Origin: Paenibacillus soyae
GTDB taxonomy: Bacteria; Bacillota; Bacilli; Paenibacillales; Paenibacillaceae
Assembly (NCBI RefSeq): GCF_024623455.1
Contig: NZ_JANIPJ010000001.1
Location: forward strand, 62,001-126,000
Length of the DNA stretch: 64,000 nucleotides
Direction of reading: 5' to 3'
The notes under the pieces were generated by a model. It did no database searches. It saw nothing but the letters and a program-made list of their open reading frames with translations, and had not been told where the DNA came from. Shown piece after piece: positions 43,653 to 53,539 of the stretch. Every line of letters begins with the position of its first letter. Positions within the stretch are counted from its first letter, which is position 1. A program made the translations under genes and the position numbers.

Positions 43653-43702
43653 AGTTGATCCACCTCCTGTAAAGTTAAACGAATACCCTAGCTACTAGGT
43701 TG

Positions 43703-43744
43703 CAAAAAAAAGTTAGACAGAGCTGCCGGCGGGCAGCTCTGTCT
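43703..43744 (-). terminator. intrinsic terminator of the DUF2621 gene
   Basis: AGACAGAGCTGCC pairs with GGCAGCTCTGTCT across a 4-nt loop. On the minus strand it is followed by AACTTTTTTTTGC. The outer base pairs touch the stop codon. Confidence 0.88.
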
Positions 43745-44180
43745 ATTTGTTCAGCAGATGCTGATAGGGGGCGTAATCGATTCCTTTCTTATCAAGGAAG
43801 CTCACAAGGCTGCGATAATCGCGTTTGGGCGTCGCCCGAATGTATCCTTCGATGCAGTGCTCCCTCGTGACGGAAGTCGCGCCATGCTCGATGGCAACCT
43901 GCCCGATCTTGGCGGCTATGGAATGTTTGGCGATATCCCGGAACGCGGTCGGCACCGGCGATACGAGCTCGTCCAGAAACTGCTTGGCTTCGTCGCCCCA
44001 CATGCTGCGGCTGCGCTCCACCCAGTAGTTCTGCCAGTCGAGCTTAGACTTGCCATCGCGCATGGGAAGCACCTTCAGAAACTTTCTGAACATGAAGAAG
44101 CCGCCTATCGACATGGCAACGACCATGACTACGGCCCAGAAAACGATGAAATACATGAACCAATTCGGCGCTGCGTTCAT
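43743..44180 (-). CDS. DUF2621 family membrane protein (YneK-like)
   Basis: 145 residues. One N-terminal membrane helix (FMYFIVFWAVVMVVAMSIGG) and a cytoplasmic domain with DEAKQFLDELVSPVPTAFRD and HSIAAKIGQVAIEHGA, the DUF2621 blocks. Function unknown, found in Bacilli. Divergent from nfo. Confidence 0.85.
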   Translation of the reverse strand: MNAAPNWFMYFIVFWAVVMVVAMSIGGFFMFRKFLKVLPMRDGKSKLDWQNYWVERSRSMWGDEAKQFLDELVSPVPTAFRDIAKHSIAAKIGQVAIEHGATSVTREHCIEGYIRATPKRDYRSLVSFLDKKGIDYAPYQHLLNK

Positions 44181-44282
44181 AACTGTCTGTCACCTCAATA
44201 ATGAATTATACCGTATTCCTAGATTTATTTCGACATTCCTTGTAAAATAAGGTTTGATCAACCGAAAGGGGCGTAAATAAGC

Positions 44283-45413
44283 ATGTTGAAAATAGGTTCC
44301 CATGTATCATTTTCGGACAAAGGTCTTCAAACGGCCGCAAATGAAGCCATTTCTTACGGCTCGAGCACGTTCATGATCTACACCGGAGCACCGCAGAACA
44401 CGCGGCGCAAACCGATCGACACGTTATATATTGAAGAAGGCAAAGAGCTTATGGCGAAGGCGGGTATCGGCGAAATCGTCGTCCATGCGCCATACATCAT
44501 CAACCTCGGCTCTTACAAGGAGGATACGTTCGAGCTGGCCGTTAATTTCCTGCAGGAGGAAATCCGACGCACGGACTACATAGGCGTACGCAACATCGTG
44601 CTGCATCCCGGCGCTTATACCGACAAAGACGCGGAATACGGCATCGCGCGCATCGCGGAGGGCTTGAACGAAGTGCTTGCGGGCACGAGCGGCACGAAGG
44701 TCAACATCGCGCTCGAGACGATGGCCGGCAAAGGCACGGAGATCGGCCGGAGCTTCGAAGAGATCGCCGCGATCATCGACAAGGTGCAGAGCAACGAGAG
44801 ATTGACGGTTTGCATGGATACGTGCCACATGCACGATGCGGGCTACGATATCGTAGGCGATCTAGACGGCGTGCTGGAGCAATTCGACCGCATAGTCGGC
44901 CTGGACCGCGTAGCCGTCGTCCATATTAACGACAGCAAGAATCCGAAGGGAGCGGGGAAGGACCGCCACGCGCCGGTCGGAGCGGGATGGCTGGGACAGG
45001 CCGCGATTTCGAATATCGTGAACCACGAGGCGCTGAAAGGCCGCCCGTTCATTCTCGAGACGCCATGGATCGGTAAAAACGACAAAACGGAGAGACCGAT
45101 GTATGAGGTTGAAATCGCGCTTTTGCGCGGTGACGTGAAAAACCGGTTCGGAGAAGGCTTCCTGGAGGACGTCGACCGCCTTCATTCCTTCTTCTCGAAG
45201 CAGGACATCGACCCGCGCAGCTTCGTGTTAGATACGTGGACGCTGCTGAAGAACGATGCCAAGGCTAAGAAAGCGGATCCTCGCGAACCGATGGAGCGTC
45301 TGTATGATTTAATAATGGCGGAAAGCGCATTGTCCTCCGAGCTGTCGGAGGAGCAGGTGAACCAGCGTCTGACGGCCTGGTTCGCGGGCAAGGAGCTGTT
45401 CGCGCGCGTATAG
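44283..45413 (+). CDS. nfo: endonuclease IV with C-terminal extension
   Basis: A DNA repair enzyme cutting at abasic sites with three zinc ions in a TIM barrel. Ligand-bearing blocks are seen: [78 protein letters not shown] and FILETPW. The catalytic part ends near residue 285. About 90 further residues ([20 protein letters not shown] to the end) exceed the usual 280-300 length and are predicted helical. GGGGCG lies upstream of ATG 44283. Confidence 0.96.
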   Translation: MLKIGSHVSFSDKGLQTAANEAISYGSSTFMIYTGAPQNTRRKPIDTLYIEEGKELMAKAGIGEIVVHAPYIINLGSYKEDTFELAVNFLQEEIRRTDYIGVRNIVLHPGAYTDKDAEYGIARIAEGLNEVLAGTSGTKVNIALETMAGKGTEIGRSFEEIAAIIDKVQSNERLTVCMDTCHMHDAGYDIVGDLDGVLEQFDRIVGLDRVAVVHINDSKNPKGAGKDRHAPVGAGWLGQAAISNIVNHEALKGRPFILETPWIGKNDKTERPMYEVEIALLRGDVKNRFGEGFLEDVDRLHSFFSKQDIDPRSFVLDTWTLLKNDAKAKKADPREPMERLYDLIMAESALSSELSEEQVNQRLTAWFAGKELFARV

Positions 45414-45464
45414 CCGCGGCTGCTTCCGCCTTTTATCAACTAATAGAAAAGGAAGATTGGTCAC

Positions 45465-46367
45465 ATGTCATCGAATACGAATCAATCGCTTCAGACGGGC
45501 GAGGCGGCTAGCAAGAGCGGACGCGCCCGCATATTGATTTCATGCCCGGACCGGCCCGGCATCGTTGCGGCGGTATCGCATTTCCTATACGAGCACGGAG
45601 CGAACATCGTGCAGTCGGATCAATATACGATGGACCCGGAAGGAGGCATGTTCTTCATCCGGTTCGAATTCGTGTTGAACGACCTGGAGAAGGAGCTTCC
45701 CGTCCTCGTGGAGGATTTCTCCCGCGTGTCGGACCGCTTCGAGATGAAGTGGCACATTTTCCGGGCCAGCCGCAAGAAACGTCTCGCCGTCTTCGTATCC
45801 AAGGAAGACCATTGCCTGCTCGAGCTGCTGTGGCAGTGGCAGGCGGGAGACCTCGACGCGGATATTGCCATGGTCATCAGCAATCATCCCGACATGCGCC
45901 AGCTCGTCGAGTCGTTCGGTATCCCGTACCACCACATCCCGGTGACGCCCGACACGAAGGCCGAAGCGGAGCGCAAGCAAATGGAGGTTGTGGGAGACAA
46001 GGCAGACCTTATCGTGCTTGCCCGGTACATGCAGATTATTTCGCCGAAGTTCATCGAGCAGTTCCCGAACCGGATCATCAATATCCATCACTCCTTCCTG
46101 CCGGCGTTCGTCGGGGGCAAGCCGTATGCTCAGGCATACAACCGCGGCGTGAAAATTATCGGAGCGACGGCCCACTATGTGACGGAGGAGCTGGACGGCG
46201 GACCGATTATCGAGCAGGACGTTCAGCGCGTCAGCCATCGGGATAACGTGGAGGATCTGAAGCGAATCGGACGTACGATCGAGCGCGTCGTTCTCGCTCG
46301 GGCGGTCAAATGGCATATCGAGGACCGGGTGCTCGTTCACCAGAACAAGACGGTTGTTTTCAATTAA
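45465..46367 (+). CDS. purU: formyltetrahydrofolate deformylase
   Basis: Hydrolyses 10-formyl-THF to THF and formate, balancing one-carbon pools. 300 residues: an N-terminal ACT domain (ILISCPDRPGIVAAVSHFLY) and a C-terminal formyltransferase fold with YMQIISPKFIEQFPNRIINI, HHSFLPAFVGGKPYAQA (catalytic His) and ATAHYVTEELDGGPII. An extra 20-residue Ser/Gly-rich leader precedes the ACT domain. Ribosome site AAGGAAG. Confidence 0.97.
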   Translation: MSSNTNQSLQTGEAASKSGRARILISCPDRPGIVAAVSHFLYEHGANIVQSDQYTMDPEGGMFFIRFEFVLNDLEKELPVLVEDFSRVSDRFEMKWHIFRASRKKRLAVFVSKEDHCLLELLWQWQAGDLDADIAMVISNHPDMRQLVESFGIPYHHIPVTPDTKAEAERKQMEVVGDKADLIVLARYMQIISPKFIEQFPNRIINIHHSFLPAFVGGKPYAQAYNRGVKIIGATAHYVTEELDGGPIIEQDVQRVSHRDNVEDLKRIGRTIERVVLARAVKWHIEDRVLVHQNKTVVFN

Positions 46368-46449
46368 TGCCGAATGATACAATATTTGAAGCTAATTCAA
46401 CGCTTTACCGAGTCATAGATATGAACAGAAGATTACAGGAGGAGAAGAA

Positions 46450-48468
46450 ATGACTGTACCGCAAAAAACGATTGACCAGCTTTCGATAGACACGATCCGC
46501 ACGCTTGCGATCGATGCGATCGAGAAAGCGAAATCCGGCCATCCGGGCATGCCGATGGGCGCCGCTCCGATGGGCTACCAGCTGTTCGCCAAAAACATGA
46601 AGCATAACCCGGCCAATCCGGAGTGGATTAACCGCGACCGCTTCGTGCTGTCCGCAGGACACGGCTCGATGCTTCTATACAGCCTGCTTCATCTGTCGGG
46701 GTACGATCTGCCGATCGAAGAGCTGCAGAACTTCCGCCAATGGGGTTCCCTCACGCCTGGTCATCCTGAGTTCGGACATACGGCTGGCGTAGACGCGACG
46801 ACCGGTCCGCTCGGTCAGGGCGTGGCCATGGCTGTCGGCATGGCAATGGCCGAAGCTCATCTCGCGGCCGTTTATAACAAAGAAGGCTTCGATATTATCA
46901 ACCACTTTACATATTCCATCTGCGGAGACGGCGACCTGATGGAAGGCATCTCCCACGAGGCTGCTTCCCTCGCGGGCCATCTCGGCCTCGGCAAGCTGGT
47001 TGTTCTATACGACTCCAATGATATCTCCCTCGACGGCGAGCTGAGCCTCTCCTACTCCGAGACGGTTCAGAAGCGTTTCGAAGGCTATGGCTGGCAAGTG
47101 CTTCGCGTCGAAGACGGCAATGATCTGGACGCCCTGTCGAAAGCGATTGCCGAAGCGCAAGCAGAGCTTTCGAAGCCGACTCTGATCGAAGTGAAAACGG
47201 TCATCGGCTACGGCAGCCCGAACAAAGGCGGCAAAGGCGGTCACGCCGGTCCGCACGGTTCGCCGCTGGGCACCGAAGAGACGAAGCTGACGAAGCAATT
47301 CTACGGCTGGTCCGAGGAGCATCAATTCCATGTACCGGACGAGGTCCGCGCGAATTTCGCTGAAGTGAAGAACCAAGGCGGGAAAGCAAACGCGGAATGG
47401 GACGCTTTGTTCGCATCGTACAAAGCAGCGCATCCGGAGCTTGCGAAGCAATTCGAGCTGGCGATCGCCGGCGATCTTCCTGAAGGCTGGGATGCCGATC
47501 TTCCGGCTTACACGGCCGAAGATAAGCCGCTCTCCACTCGCGTCGCTTCCGGTAACGCTCTGAACGGCCTCGCGAAAAACGTGCCGAACCTGGCCGGCGG
47601 CTCCGCCGACCTCGAGAGCTCCACGATGACGCATCTTAAAGGCCTCGCGCAGTTCAAACCGGGCAGCTACGACGGCCGCAACATTTATTTCGGCGTGCGC
47701 GAGTTCGGCATGGCTGCCGCGATGAACGGCATCAGCCTGCATTCCGGCATCAAGGTATTCGGCGGAACGTTCTTCGTGTTCACAGATTACCTGCGTCCGG
47801 CTATCCGTTTGGCCGCTTTGATGGGCCAGCCGGTCGTATACGTTCTTACCCATGACAGCATCGCGGTAGGCGAGGACGGCCCGACTCACGAGCCGATCGA
47901 GCAGCTGGCTTCGATTCGCATCATCCCAGGTCTGACGGTGATCCGCCCGGCGGACGGCAACGAGACATCCGCGGCATGGGCTTACGCGCTTCAGAACAAA
48001 TCGAATCCGGTTGCGCTTGTGCTGACCCGTCAGAACCTTCCGATTCTCGAAGGTACGGTGAGCGGCGCTCGCGATAACGTTAGCAAAGGCGCTTACGTTA
48101 TCTCCGATGCGGCAAACGGCAAGCCTCAAGCGCAAATTATCGCGACGGGCTCGGAGGTGCAGCTGGCGGTAGCGGCTCAGAAAGCACTTGCCGAAGAGGG
48201 CATTCAGGTTCGCGTCATCAGCATGCCGAGCATGGATCTGTTCGAGAAACAATCCAAAGAGTACAAACAATCCGTTATCCTCCCTGACGTCAAAGCGCGT
48301 CTGGCCATCGAGATGGCTCATCCGTTCGGCTGGGAGCGTTACACGGGCGATCAAGGCGATATTCTCGCCATCGATCGTTTCGGCGCGTCCGCGCCTGGCG
48401 ACCGCGTCATCAAGGAGTACGGCTTCACAGTCGAGAATGTCGTCAGCAAAGTAAAAGCTTTGCTGTAA
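46450..48468 (+). CDS. tkt: transketolase
   Basis: 672 residues. Thiamine diphosphate enzyme of the pentose phosphate pathway. TPP-binding [14 protein letters not shown], catalytic His in [27 protein letters not shown], and the pyrimidine-domain [13 protein letters not shown] and [17 protein letters not shown]. Full length. AGGAGGAG precedes ATG 46450. Confidence 0.98.
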   Translation: MTVPQKTIDQLSIDTIRTLAIDAIEKAKSGHPGMPMGAAPMGYQLFAKNMKHNPANPEWINRDRFVLSAGHGSMLLYSLLHLSGYDLPIEELQNFRQWGSLTPGHPEFGHTAGVDATTGPLGQGVAMAVGMAMAEAHLAAVYNKEGFDIINHFTYSICGDGDLMEGISHEAASLAGHLGLGKLVVLYDSNDISLDGELSLSYSETVQKRFEGYGWQVLRVEDGNDLDALSKAIAEAQAELSKPTLIEVKTVIGYGSPNKGGKGGHAGPHGSPLGTEETKLTKQFYGWSEEHQFHVPDEVRANFAEVKNQGGKANAEWDALFASYKAAHPELAKQFELAIAGDLPEGWDADLPAYTAEDKPLSTRVASGNALNGLAKNVPNLAGGSADLESSTMTHLKGLAQFKPGSYDGRNIYFGVREFGMAAAMNGISLHSGIKVFGGTFFVFTDYLRPAIRLAALMGQPVVYVLTHDSIAVGEDGPTHEPIEQLASIRIIPGLTVIRPADGNETSAAWAYALQNKSNPVALVLTRQNLPILEGTVSGARDNVSKGAYVISDAANGKPQAQIIATGSEVQLAVAAQKALAEEGIQVRVISMPSMDLFEKQSKEYKQSVILPDVKARLAIEMAHPFGWERYTGDQGDILAIDRFGASAPGDRVIKEYGFTVENVVSKVKALL

Positions 48469-48517
48469 TCCGCGGCATCTGGATCATATATTCCATTTAT
48501 AAAGGAGCAATTCCATC

Positions 48518-48835
48518 ATGTCGCAATTCGAGAATGTAACCGTCGTGAAGAAAGCCAACGTCTACTTCGACGGGAAAGTAACAAGCCGCGCGGTGCTGTT
48601 CGCCGACGGAACCAAAAAAACGCTGGGCATCATGCTGCCGGGCGAATACGAGTTCGGGACGGACTGCCTCGAAATCATGGAGATTTTAGGCGGCGACCTG
48701 AAGGTGCTGCTCCCGGGTGAAACCGAGTGGCTGCACATTCAAGGCGAAGGCGAGTTCAAGGTTCCGGCCAACACGAAGTTCAAGCTTCAGGTGGCGGAAG
48801 TGACGGACTACTGCTGCTCGTACATTTACGAGTAG
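48518..48835 (+). CDS. ppnP: pyrimidine/purine nucleoside phosphorylase PpnP
   Basis: A 105-residue cupin-fold enzyme (formerly DUF1255/YaiE) that phosphorolyses several nucleosides. Motifs: [53 protein letters not shown]. It follows tkt by 49 nt, which suits a path from nucleosides to pentose phosphates. AAAGGAG precedes the ATG. Confidence 0.94.
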   Translation: MSQFENVTVVKKANVYFDGKVTSRAVLFADGTKKTLGIMLPGEYEFGTDCLEIMEILGGDLKVLLPGETEWLHIQGEGEFKVPANTKFKLQVAEVTDYCCSYIYE

Positions 48836-48840
48836 GGAAG

Positions 48841-48873
48841 AGGGCTGCATCGTCCAGGCGATGCGGCCCTTTG
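48841..48873 (+). terminator. intrinsic hairpin after ppnP
   Basis: AGGGCTGCATCG pairs with CGATGCGGCCCT, followed by only three T, so termination may be partial. Confidence 0.65.
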
Positions 48874-49023
48874 CGTGTAGTCAGGCCTTCGACGGTGAAA
48901 AAGTCGGTTTTTTGTGACATTCGCGGGGGCTATCGCATTGTGCCGGCATGGGGAAATCGGATAGAGTAGGTTTAGGCAGGCGACTTCGCTGGCCAGTTCA
49001 AAACCGTAGGAGGGTTTCCCGAA

Positions 49024-49548
49024 GTGAAAGAAAAAAACTACACGCCCATCGTCGCCGTTCTGACGGTCGTGATCGTTGCGCTGGTCGCGATTTTGTTTTT
49101 TCTCCCCGCGTACAACGGCGAAGTCGGCTTCGACGTCAAAGTGCTTCCGCTGCTTAACGCGATTTTCAACAGCTTTACGTTTATAGCGCTGCTAGTCGCC
49201 CTCTTTGCGATAGTGAAGAAGAATGTGCGCATGCACCGCGCGTTTATTCTGATGGCGTTCGTGACGACGACATTGTTCCTGTTGTCCTACGTCACCTATC
49301 ATTATCTGACCGAATCGACGCCATACGGCGGGGAAGGGATCCTAAGAGGCATTTATTTCTTCGTGCTGATCACGCATATCCTTCTGGCGATCGTCGTCGT
49401 GCCGCTGGCCCTCCTGTCGCTTGCCAGAGGTCTTGCGAATCAAGTGGACAAGCACAGGAGGATCGCCCGCTGGACGATGCCGATTTGGCTGTATGTCAGC
49501 TTGACGGGGGTCGTCGTCTACCTCATGATTTCGCCGTACTATTCGTAA
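49024..49548 (+). CDS. DUF420 membrane protein (YozB/CtaM-like)
   Basis: 174 residues with five membrane helices and conserved His residues between helices (VRMHRAFILMAF, SYVTYHYLTES, LITHILLAIVVVPL, DKHRRIARWTMPIW). DUF420 proteins help assemble haem-copper oxidases. GTG 49024 has AGGAGGG upstream. Confidence 0.88.
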   Translation: MKEKNYTPIVAVLTVVIVALVAILFFLPAYNGEVGFDVKVLPLLNAIFNSFTFIALLVALFAIVKKNVRMHRAFILMAFVTTTLFLLSYVTYHYLTESTPYGGEGILRGIYFFVLITHILLAIVVVPLALLSLARGLANQVDKHRRIARWTMPIWLYVSLTGVVVYLMISPYYS

Positions 49549-49700
49549 CCGGCCAATGGTCTCATCGATTGCCCGACGTCTAGGGTATAAACTCGGTCTA
49601 TATCCTGAATCGCAATTTCCGATAGCCTGGTTGCTTGTGTTCCCCTAGCAAATCCGATATTCTTTTAAATAAACATTGGTATTTAAGGAGAGAAGAATTC

Positions 49701-51050
49701 ATGAGCAAAACGGTAAAGTTCGACTACAGCAAGGCTTTGACCTTCGTTGGACAACACGAAATCGACTACTTGACGAATCAAGTGCGCGCCGCGCACGATC
49801 AATTACATAACGGTTCGGGAGCGGGCTCGGATTATCTCGGCTGGATCGACCTGCCGAACAACTACGACAAGGAAGAGTTCGCCCGCATCAAGCAGGCGGC
49901 TCAGAAGATTCAATCCGATTCCGAGGTGCTCATCGTAATCGGCATCGGCGGTTCCTACCTCGGAGCTCGCGCGGCGATCGAGATGCTGTCGAATTCCTTC
50001 TATAACGTGCAGACGAAGGAACAGCGCAAGACGCCTCAGGTGTTCTTCGCGGGCAACAACATCAGCTCGACTTACGTTACGCATCTGCTGCAGCTCCTCG
50101 AGGGCAGAGACTGGTCGATCAACGTCATCTCCAAATCCGGTACAACGACGGAGCCGGCTATCGCGTTCCGCGTGTTCCGCGCAGAGCTGGAGAAGAAATA
50201 CGGCAAGGAAGAAGCTCGCAAACGCATTTACGCAACGACGGACAAAGAAAAAGGCGCGCTGAAGAAGCTGTCGAACGAAGAGGGTTACGAGTCGTTTGTT
50301 ATTCCGGACGACGTGGGCGGCCGCTACTCCGTGCTGACGGCTGTAGGCTTGCTGCCAATCGCGGTGGCGGGCATCGACATCGACGCCATGATGAAGGGCG
50401 CGGCCGACGCTTCCGTGGAATACGGCAACCCGAACCTGGCGGAGAACGAAGCCTACCAATACGCGGCTGCGCGCAACGCGCTGTACCGCAAAGGCAAAGT
50501 AACCGAAATTCTCGTCAACTACGAGCCGAACCTGCACTTCGTATCGGAATGGTGGAAGCAGCTGTTCGGCGAGAGCGAAGGCAAAGACTACAAAGGCATC
50601 TATCCGGCGTCCGTCGATTTCTCCACGGATCTGCACTCGATGGGTCAATTCATTCAGGAAGGCAACCGCAACATCTTCGAGACGGTCATTCAAGTGGGCG
50701 AAGTGGCGGAGCATATTACGATTCAGCACGATGCCGACGATCTGGACGGTCTTAACTTCCTGACGGGCAAAACGATGGATTTCGTCAATAAAAAAGCGTT
50801 CGAAGGCACTTTGCTTGCCCATACGGACGGCCAAGTTCCGAACTTGATCGTGAACATCGCGGACATGACGCCGTACACGTTTGGCTATCTTGTCTACTTC
50901 TTCGAGAAAGCATGCGGCATCAGCGGCTACCTGCTGGGCGTTAATCCATTCGACCAGCCGGGCGTTGAAGCGTACAAGAAGAACATGTTCGCCCTGCTCG
51001 GCAAGCCTGGCTACGAGAAGGAGAAAGCGGAGCTGGAAGCGCGCCTGTAA
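49701..51050 (+). CDS. pgi: glucose-6-phosphate isomerase
   Basis: 449 residues. Interconverts glucose 6-phosphate and fructose 6-phosphate. Family motifs: [53 protein letters not shown] and [23 protein letters not shown] 49701 follows GGAGAG; the frame is open upstream without support. The next gene starts 7 nt after the stop. Confidence 0.98.
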   Translation: MSKTVKFDYSKALTFVGQHEIDYLTNQVRAAHDQLHNGSGAGSDYLGWIDLPNNYDKEEFARIKQAAQKIQSDSEVLIVIGIGGSYLGARAAIEMLSNSFYNVQTKEQRKTPQVFFAGNNISSTYVTHLLQLLEGRDWSINVISKSGTTTEPAIAFRVFRAELEKKYGKEEARKRIYATTDKEKGALKKLSNEEGYESFVIPDDVGGRYSVLTAVGLLPIAVAGIDIDAMMKGAADASVEYGNPNLAENEAYQYAAARNALYRKGKVTEILVNYEPNLHFVSEWWKQLFGESEGKDYKGIYPASVDFSTDLHSMGQFIQEGNRNIFETVIQVGEVAEHITIQHDADDLDGLNFLTGKTMDFVNKKAFEGTLLAHTDGQVPNLIVNIADMTPYTFGYLVYFFEKACGISGYLLGVNPFDQPGVEAYKKNMFALLGKPGYEKEKAELEARL

Positions 51051-51057
51051 TTCGCGT

Positions 51058-51690
51058 ATGTTGAACCGATACAAGACGGTAAGAACCGAAGCGAACAAAG
51101 AAATCGTCATTAAAAAATCACGTTTTATCGGCCATGCGAAGCCAGTGGAATCCGAGGATGAAGCGGTTGCTTTCATCGATGAGATCAAACGGCTGCACCG
51201 GGCCGCCACGCATAATTGCTCGGCTTACGTCGTCGGAGAGCGCGACCAATTCCAGAAAGCGTCCGATGACGGCGAGCCAAGCGGGACGGCGGGGAAGCCG
51301 ATTCTCGAGGTCATTAAGAACAAAGGACTCAAAAACGTCGCCGTAGTGGTCACCCGCTACTTCGGGGGCATCATGCTTGGCGCCGGGGGACTTGTCCGCG
51401 CCTATACGGACGGGGCGGTAGCCGGAATCGAGGCGGCGGACGAAATCGAGATGGTTCTTCATCGAGAAGTGCGCATCACGGTCGACTACACCTGGTACGG
51501 CAAGCTGGAGAACGAATGGCGGGGAAGAGGCACGAAGCTTGGCGGCACGGAATTTACGGATAACGTGACGGTTCTGTGCCTGCCTGAGGAGCCGGAAGCC
51601 GACGCCTTCGTCGCGTGGATGACCGATGTGACGCAGGGCCAAGCGTTGATCGAGATTGGCGAAGCCCGCTATTTCATCGCGGGGGAATAA
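51058..51690 (+). CDS. yvyE: YigZ/YvyE (IMPACT family) protein
   Basis: 210 residues. The IMPACT N-terminal fold is clear: KKSRFIGHAKPVESEDEAVA, THNCSAYVVGERDQFQKASD, DDGEPSGTAGKPILEVI and VVTRYFGGIMLGAGGLVRAY. The last 60 residues are a DUF1949 domain. Roles reported for the family concern translation regulation, mostly in eukaryotes, and are not settled in bacteria. No ribosome site before ATG 51058, so it may depend on reinitiation after pgi. Confidence 0.92.
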   Translation: MLNRYKTVRTEANKEIVIKKSRFIGHAKPVESEDEAVAFIDEIKRLHRAATHNCSAYVVGERDQFQKASDDGEPSGTAGKPILEVIKNKGLKNVAVVVTRYFGGIMLGAGGLVRAYTDGAVAGIEAADEIEMVLHREVRITVDYTWYGKLENEWRGRGTKLGGTEFTDNVTVLCLPEEPEADAFVAWMTDVTQGQALIEIGEARYFIAGE

Positions 51691-51705
51691 GCAAGGGTGC
51701 ACAGG

Positions 51706-51735
51706 AAGAGCCGGTTCGGAAGTACCGGCTCTTTT
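51706..51735 (+). terminator. intrinsic terminator of the pgi-yvyE unit
   Basis: AAGAGCCGGT pairs with ACCGGCTCTT across an 8-nt loop, followed by TTTT. Confidence 0.85.
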
Positions 51736-51806
51736 GCGCGCTTTCCGGGCAGCTTCCCATTTATAAGGGAAACGAATAAATCCCGAATATTTTTGTTATT
51801 TAACCA

Positions 51807-51865
51807 TTGACTTCCTTCTTGGGTGAATGCTACATTATTAATACCTAGTAAGTTAATAGGAATTA
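51807..51865 (+). promoter_or_regulatory. sulfate operon promoter with CymR-like operator
   Basis: TTGACT (51807-51812), 18 nt, TACATT (51831-51836). Just after the -10, TAATACC (51839-51845) and GGAATTA (51859-51865) form an inverted repeat covering the expected start site. That arrangement and the AT-rich GGAATT half-site resemble CymR sites that repress sulfur genes when cysteine is plentiful. No S-box riboswitch is seen in the leader. Confidence 0.5.
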
Positions 51866-51925
51866 TGTAATTAAACGAGTTGCAACACCTACGGCACGCG
51901 CCGATGGTCTGGAGGTTAAGTCACA

Positions 51926-52741
51926 GTGAATGCATGGTTTCGGGGGAAAAGTTGGAGCTTCGGGTTTCGAACCGCCATTATGCTTTATTTTATCTGTTTA
52001 ATTGTATTGCCGATTTTAGGGATTTATACGCAGTCGTTCTCGCTTGGGTGGGGCGTGTTCTGGGAAAGCGTTACTGACCCGCTCGCGTGGAAGGCCGTGC
52101 TGCTGACGCTGAAGCTGGCGGCCATCGCGACGATCCTTAATATTTTTCTCGGCACAATGATCGGCTGGGTGCTTATTCGTTATAAATTTCCCGGGCGGAG
52201 CTTGCTGAACAGTCTAGTTGATCTTCCGTTCGCGCTCCCGACTGCAGTAGGCGGCCTTCTGATATTGCTGCTGCTGGGGCCGAACAGCCTCATTGGTTCG
52301 CTGGCGCAGTCCGCCGGCATCGAAATCGTGTTCCATGAGCCGGCAATCGTCGTGGCGATGCTCTTCGTGACATTCCCGTTCGTCATCCGGGCGATACAGC
52401 CGCTCCTCGAGGAGCTGGACAAATCGGAGGAGGAAGCCGCTTATACTCTAGGCGCCTCCAAAGCGAAAACGTTTTTTGTCGTCATCTTCCCGACGATGCT
52501 TCCCGGCATACTTAGCGGCGCGATGCTCGCCTTCTCAAGGGGGCTGGCCGAATTCGGAGCGGTAGTGCTCGTTGCCGGCAATATTCCCGGCAAGACGCTT
52601 GTAGCGTCGGTTTTCATTTTCGGCGAAATCGAAAGCAATAACCCGCAAGGAGCGGCGGCCGTGTCCGTCGTGCTGTTGACATTATCCTTCCTCATCCTAT
52701 GGATCGTCAACCTCCTGCAAGCAAGGAGGACCGGCGCATAA
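51926..52741 (+). CDS. cysT: sulfate ABC transporter permease CysT
   Basis: A 271-residue permease with six helices (YFICLIVLPILGIYTQSFSL and others). The EAA loop is EEEAAYTLGASKAKTFFVVI. Identity as sulfate/thiosulfate type rests on DLPFALPTAVGGLLILLLLG and on context with CysW, CysA and a sulfate-binding protein. Start GTG 51926 follows GGAGGT. Its stop overlaps the cysW start by 1 nt. Confidence 0.95.
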   Translation: MNAWFRGKSWSFGFRTAIMLYFICLIVLPILGIYTQSFSLGWGVFWESVTDPLAWKAVLLTLKLAAIATILNIFLGTMIGWVLIRYKFPGRSLLNSLVDLPFALPTAVGGLLILLLLGPNSLIGSLAQSAGIEIVFHEPAIVVAMLFVTFPFVIRAIQPLLEELDKSEEEAAYTLGASKAKTFFVVIFPTMLPGILSGAMLAFSRGLAEFGAVVLVAGNIPGKTLVASVFIFGEIESNNPQGAAAVSVVLLTLSFLILWIVNLLQARRTGA

Positions 52742-53538
52742 TGAGAAGATTATGGATTACGCTGACGTATATCGTATTCGGCATATTGTTGATCGCTCCG
52801 CTGATCAAGATTTTCACCGGGGCGTGGGAGGATGGTCTTCAGGGGTTCATGGATGCATTGACTAGACCTCAATCGCTCCACGCTCTCATGATGACAGGGA
52901 TCATCGTTGTCGTCGTTACGCTTATTAACACGCTGTTCGGCGTTATGCTGGCGCTCTATCTCGTGCGGGCGCAGTGGCTCGGACCGAAGCTGAAGAGGCT
53001 TCTGAACAGTATCGTCGATCTGCCGTTCGCCGTATCTCCGGTCATCGGAGGCTTAATGATCGTTCTGATTCTCGGGCCGAATACGGTCATCGGCGCTTTG
53101 TTCGAGGATGCCGGCCTGAAAATCGTATACGCGCTGCCCGGCATGATTCTCGCGACGCTGTTCGTGACGTTCCCGATTATGGTCCGGGAAGTCATGCCGG
53201 TGCTCCAAGAAATCGGAGCGCAGCAAGAAGAAGCAGCTTCGACCTTAGGCGCATATTCATGGTATACGTTCTGGAAAGTCACGTGGCCTTCCATCCGGTG
53301 GGGCGTCATATACGGCGTCGTGCTGACGGTGGCGCGGTCATTGGGGGAATTTGGCGCGGTTCTCGTCGTTTCGGGCAACATAATGAACAAGACGCAGACG
53401 GCGACCACGCTCGTCTACCAGGACGTCGAGAACTTCAACGTGGTAGCCGCGAACGGCATTGCTCTTGTGCTGGCGGCATTCTCCGTAGGCCTGCTGCTTC
53501 TGATGGAATGGGCGAAGAAACGAAAGGAAGTGCATTAG
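52741..53538 (+). CDS. cysW: sulfate ABC transporter permease CysW
   Basis: 265 residues, second permease subunit, with VDLPFAVSPVIGGLMIVLIL and EAA loop QEEAASTLGAYSWYTFWKVT. ATG 52741 uses the last A of the cysT stop. The frame is open upstream only inside cysT. cysA follows by 1 nt. Confidence 0.95.
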   Translation: MRRLWITLTYIVFGILLIAPLIKIFTGAWEDGLQGFMDALTRPQSLHALMMTGIIVVVVTLINTLFGVMLALYLVRAQWLGPKLKRLLNSIVDLPFAVSPVIGGLMIVLILGPNTVIGALFEDAGLKIVYALPGMILATLFVTFPIMVREVMPVLQEIGAQQEEAASTLGAYSWYTFWKVTWPSIRWGVIYGVVLTVARSLGEFGAVLVVSGNIMNKTQTATTLVYQDVENFNVVAANGIALVLAAFSVGLLLLMEWAKKRKEVH

Positions 53539-53539
53539 G

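Noticed and set aside
51837..51925. S-box (SAM) riboswitch before the sulfate operon
   Set aside because: The leader is under 90 nt and shows no set of paired helices of the S-box type; an operator fits better.
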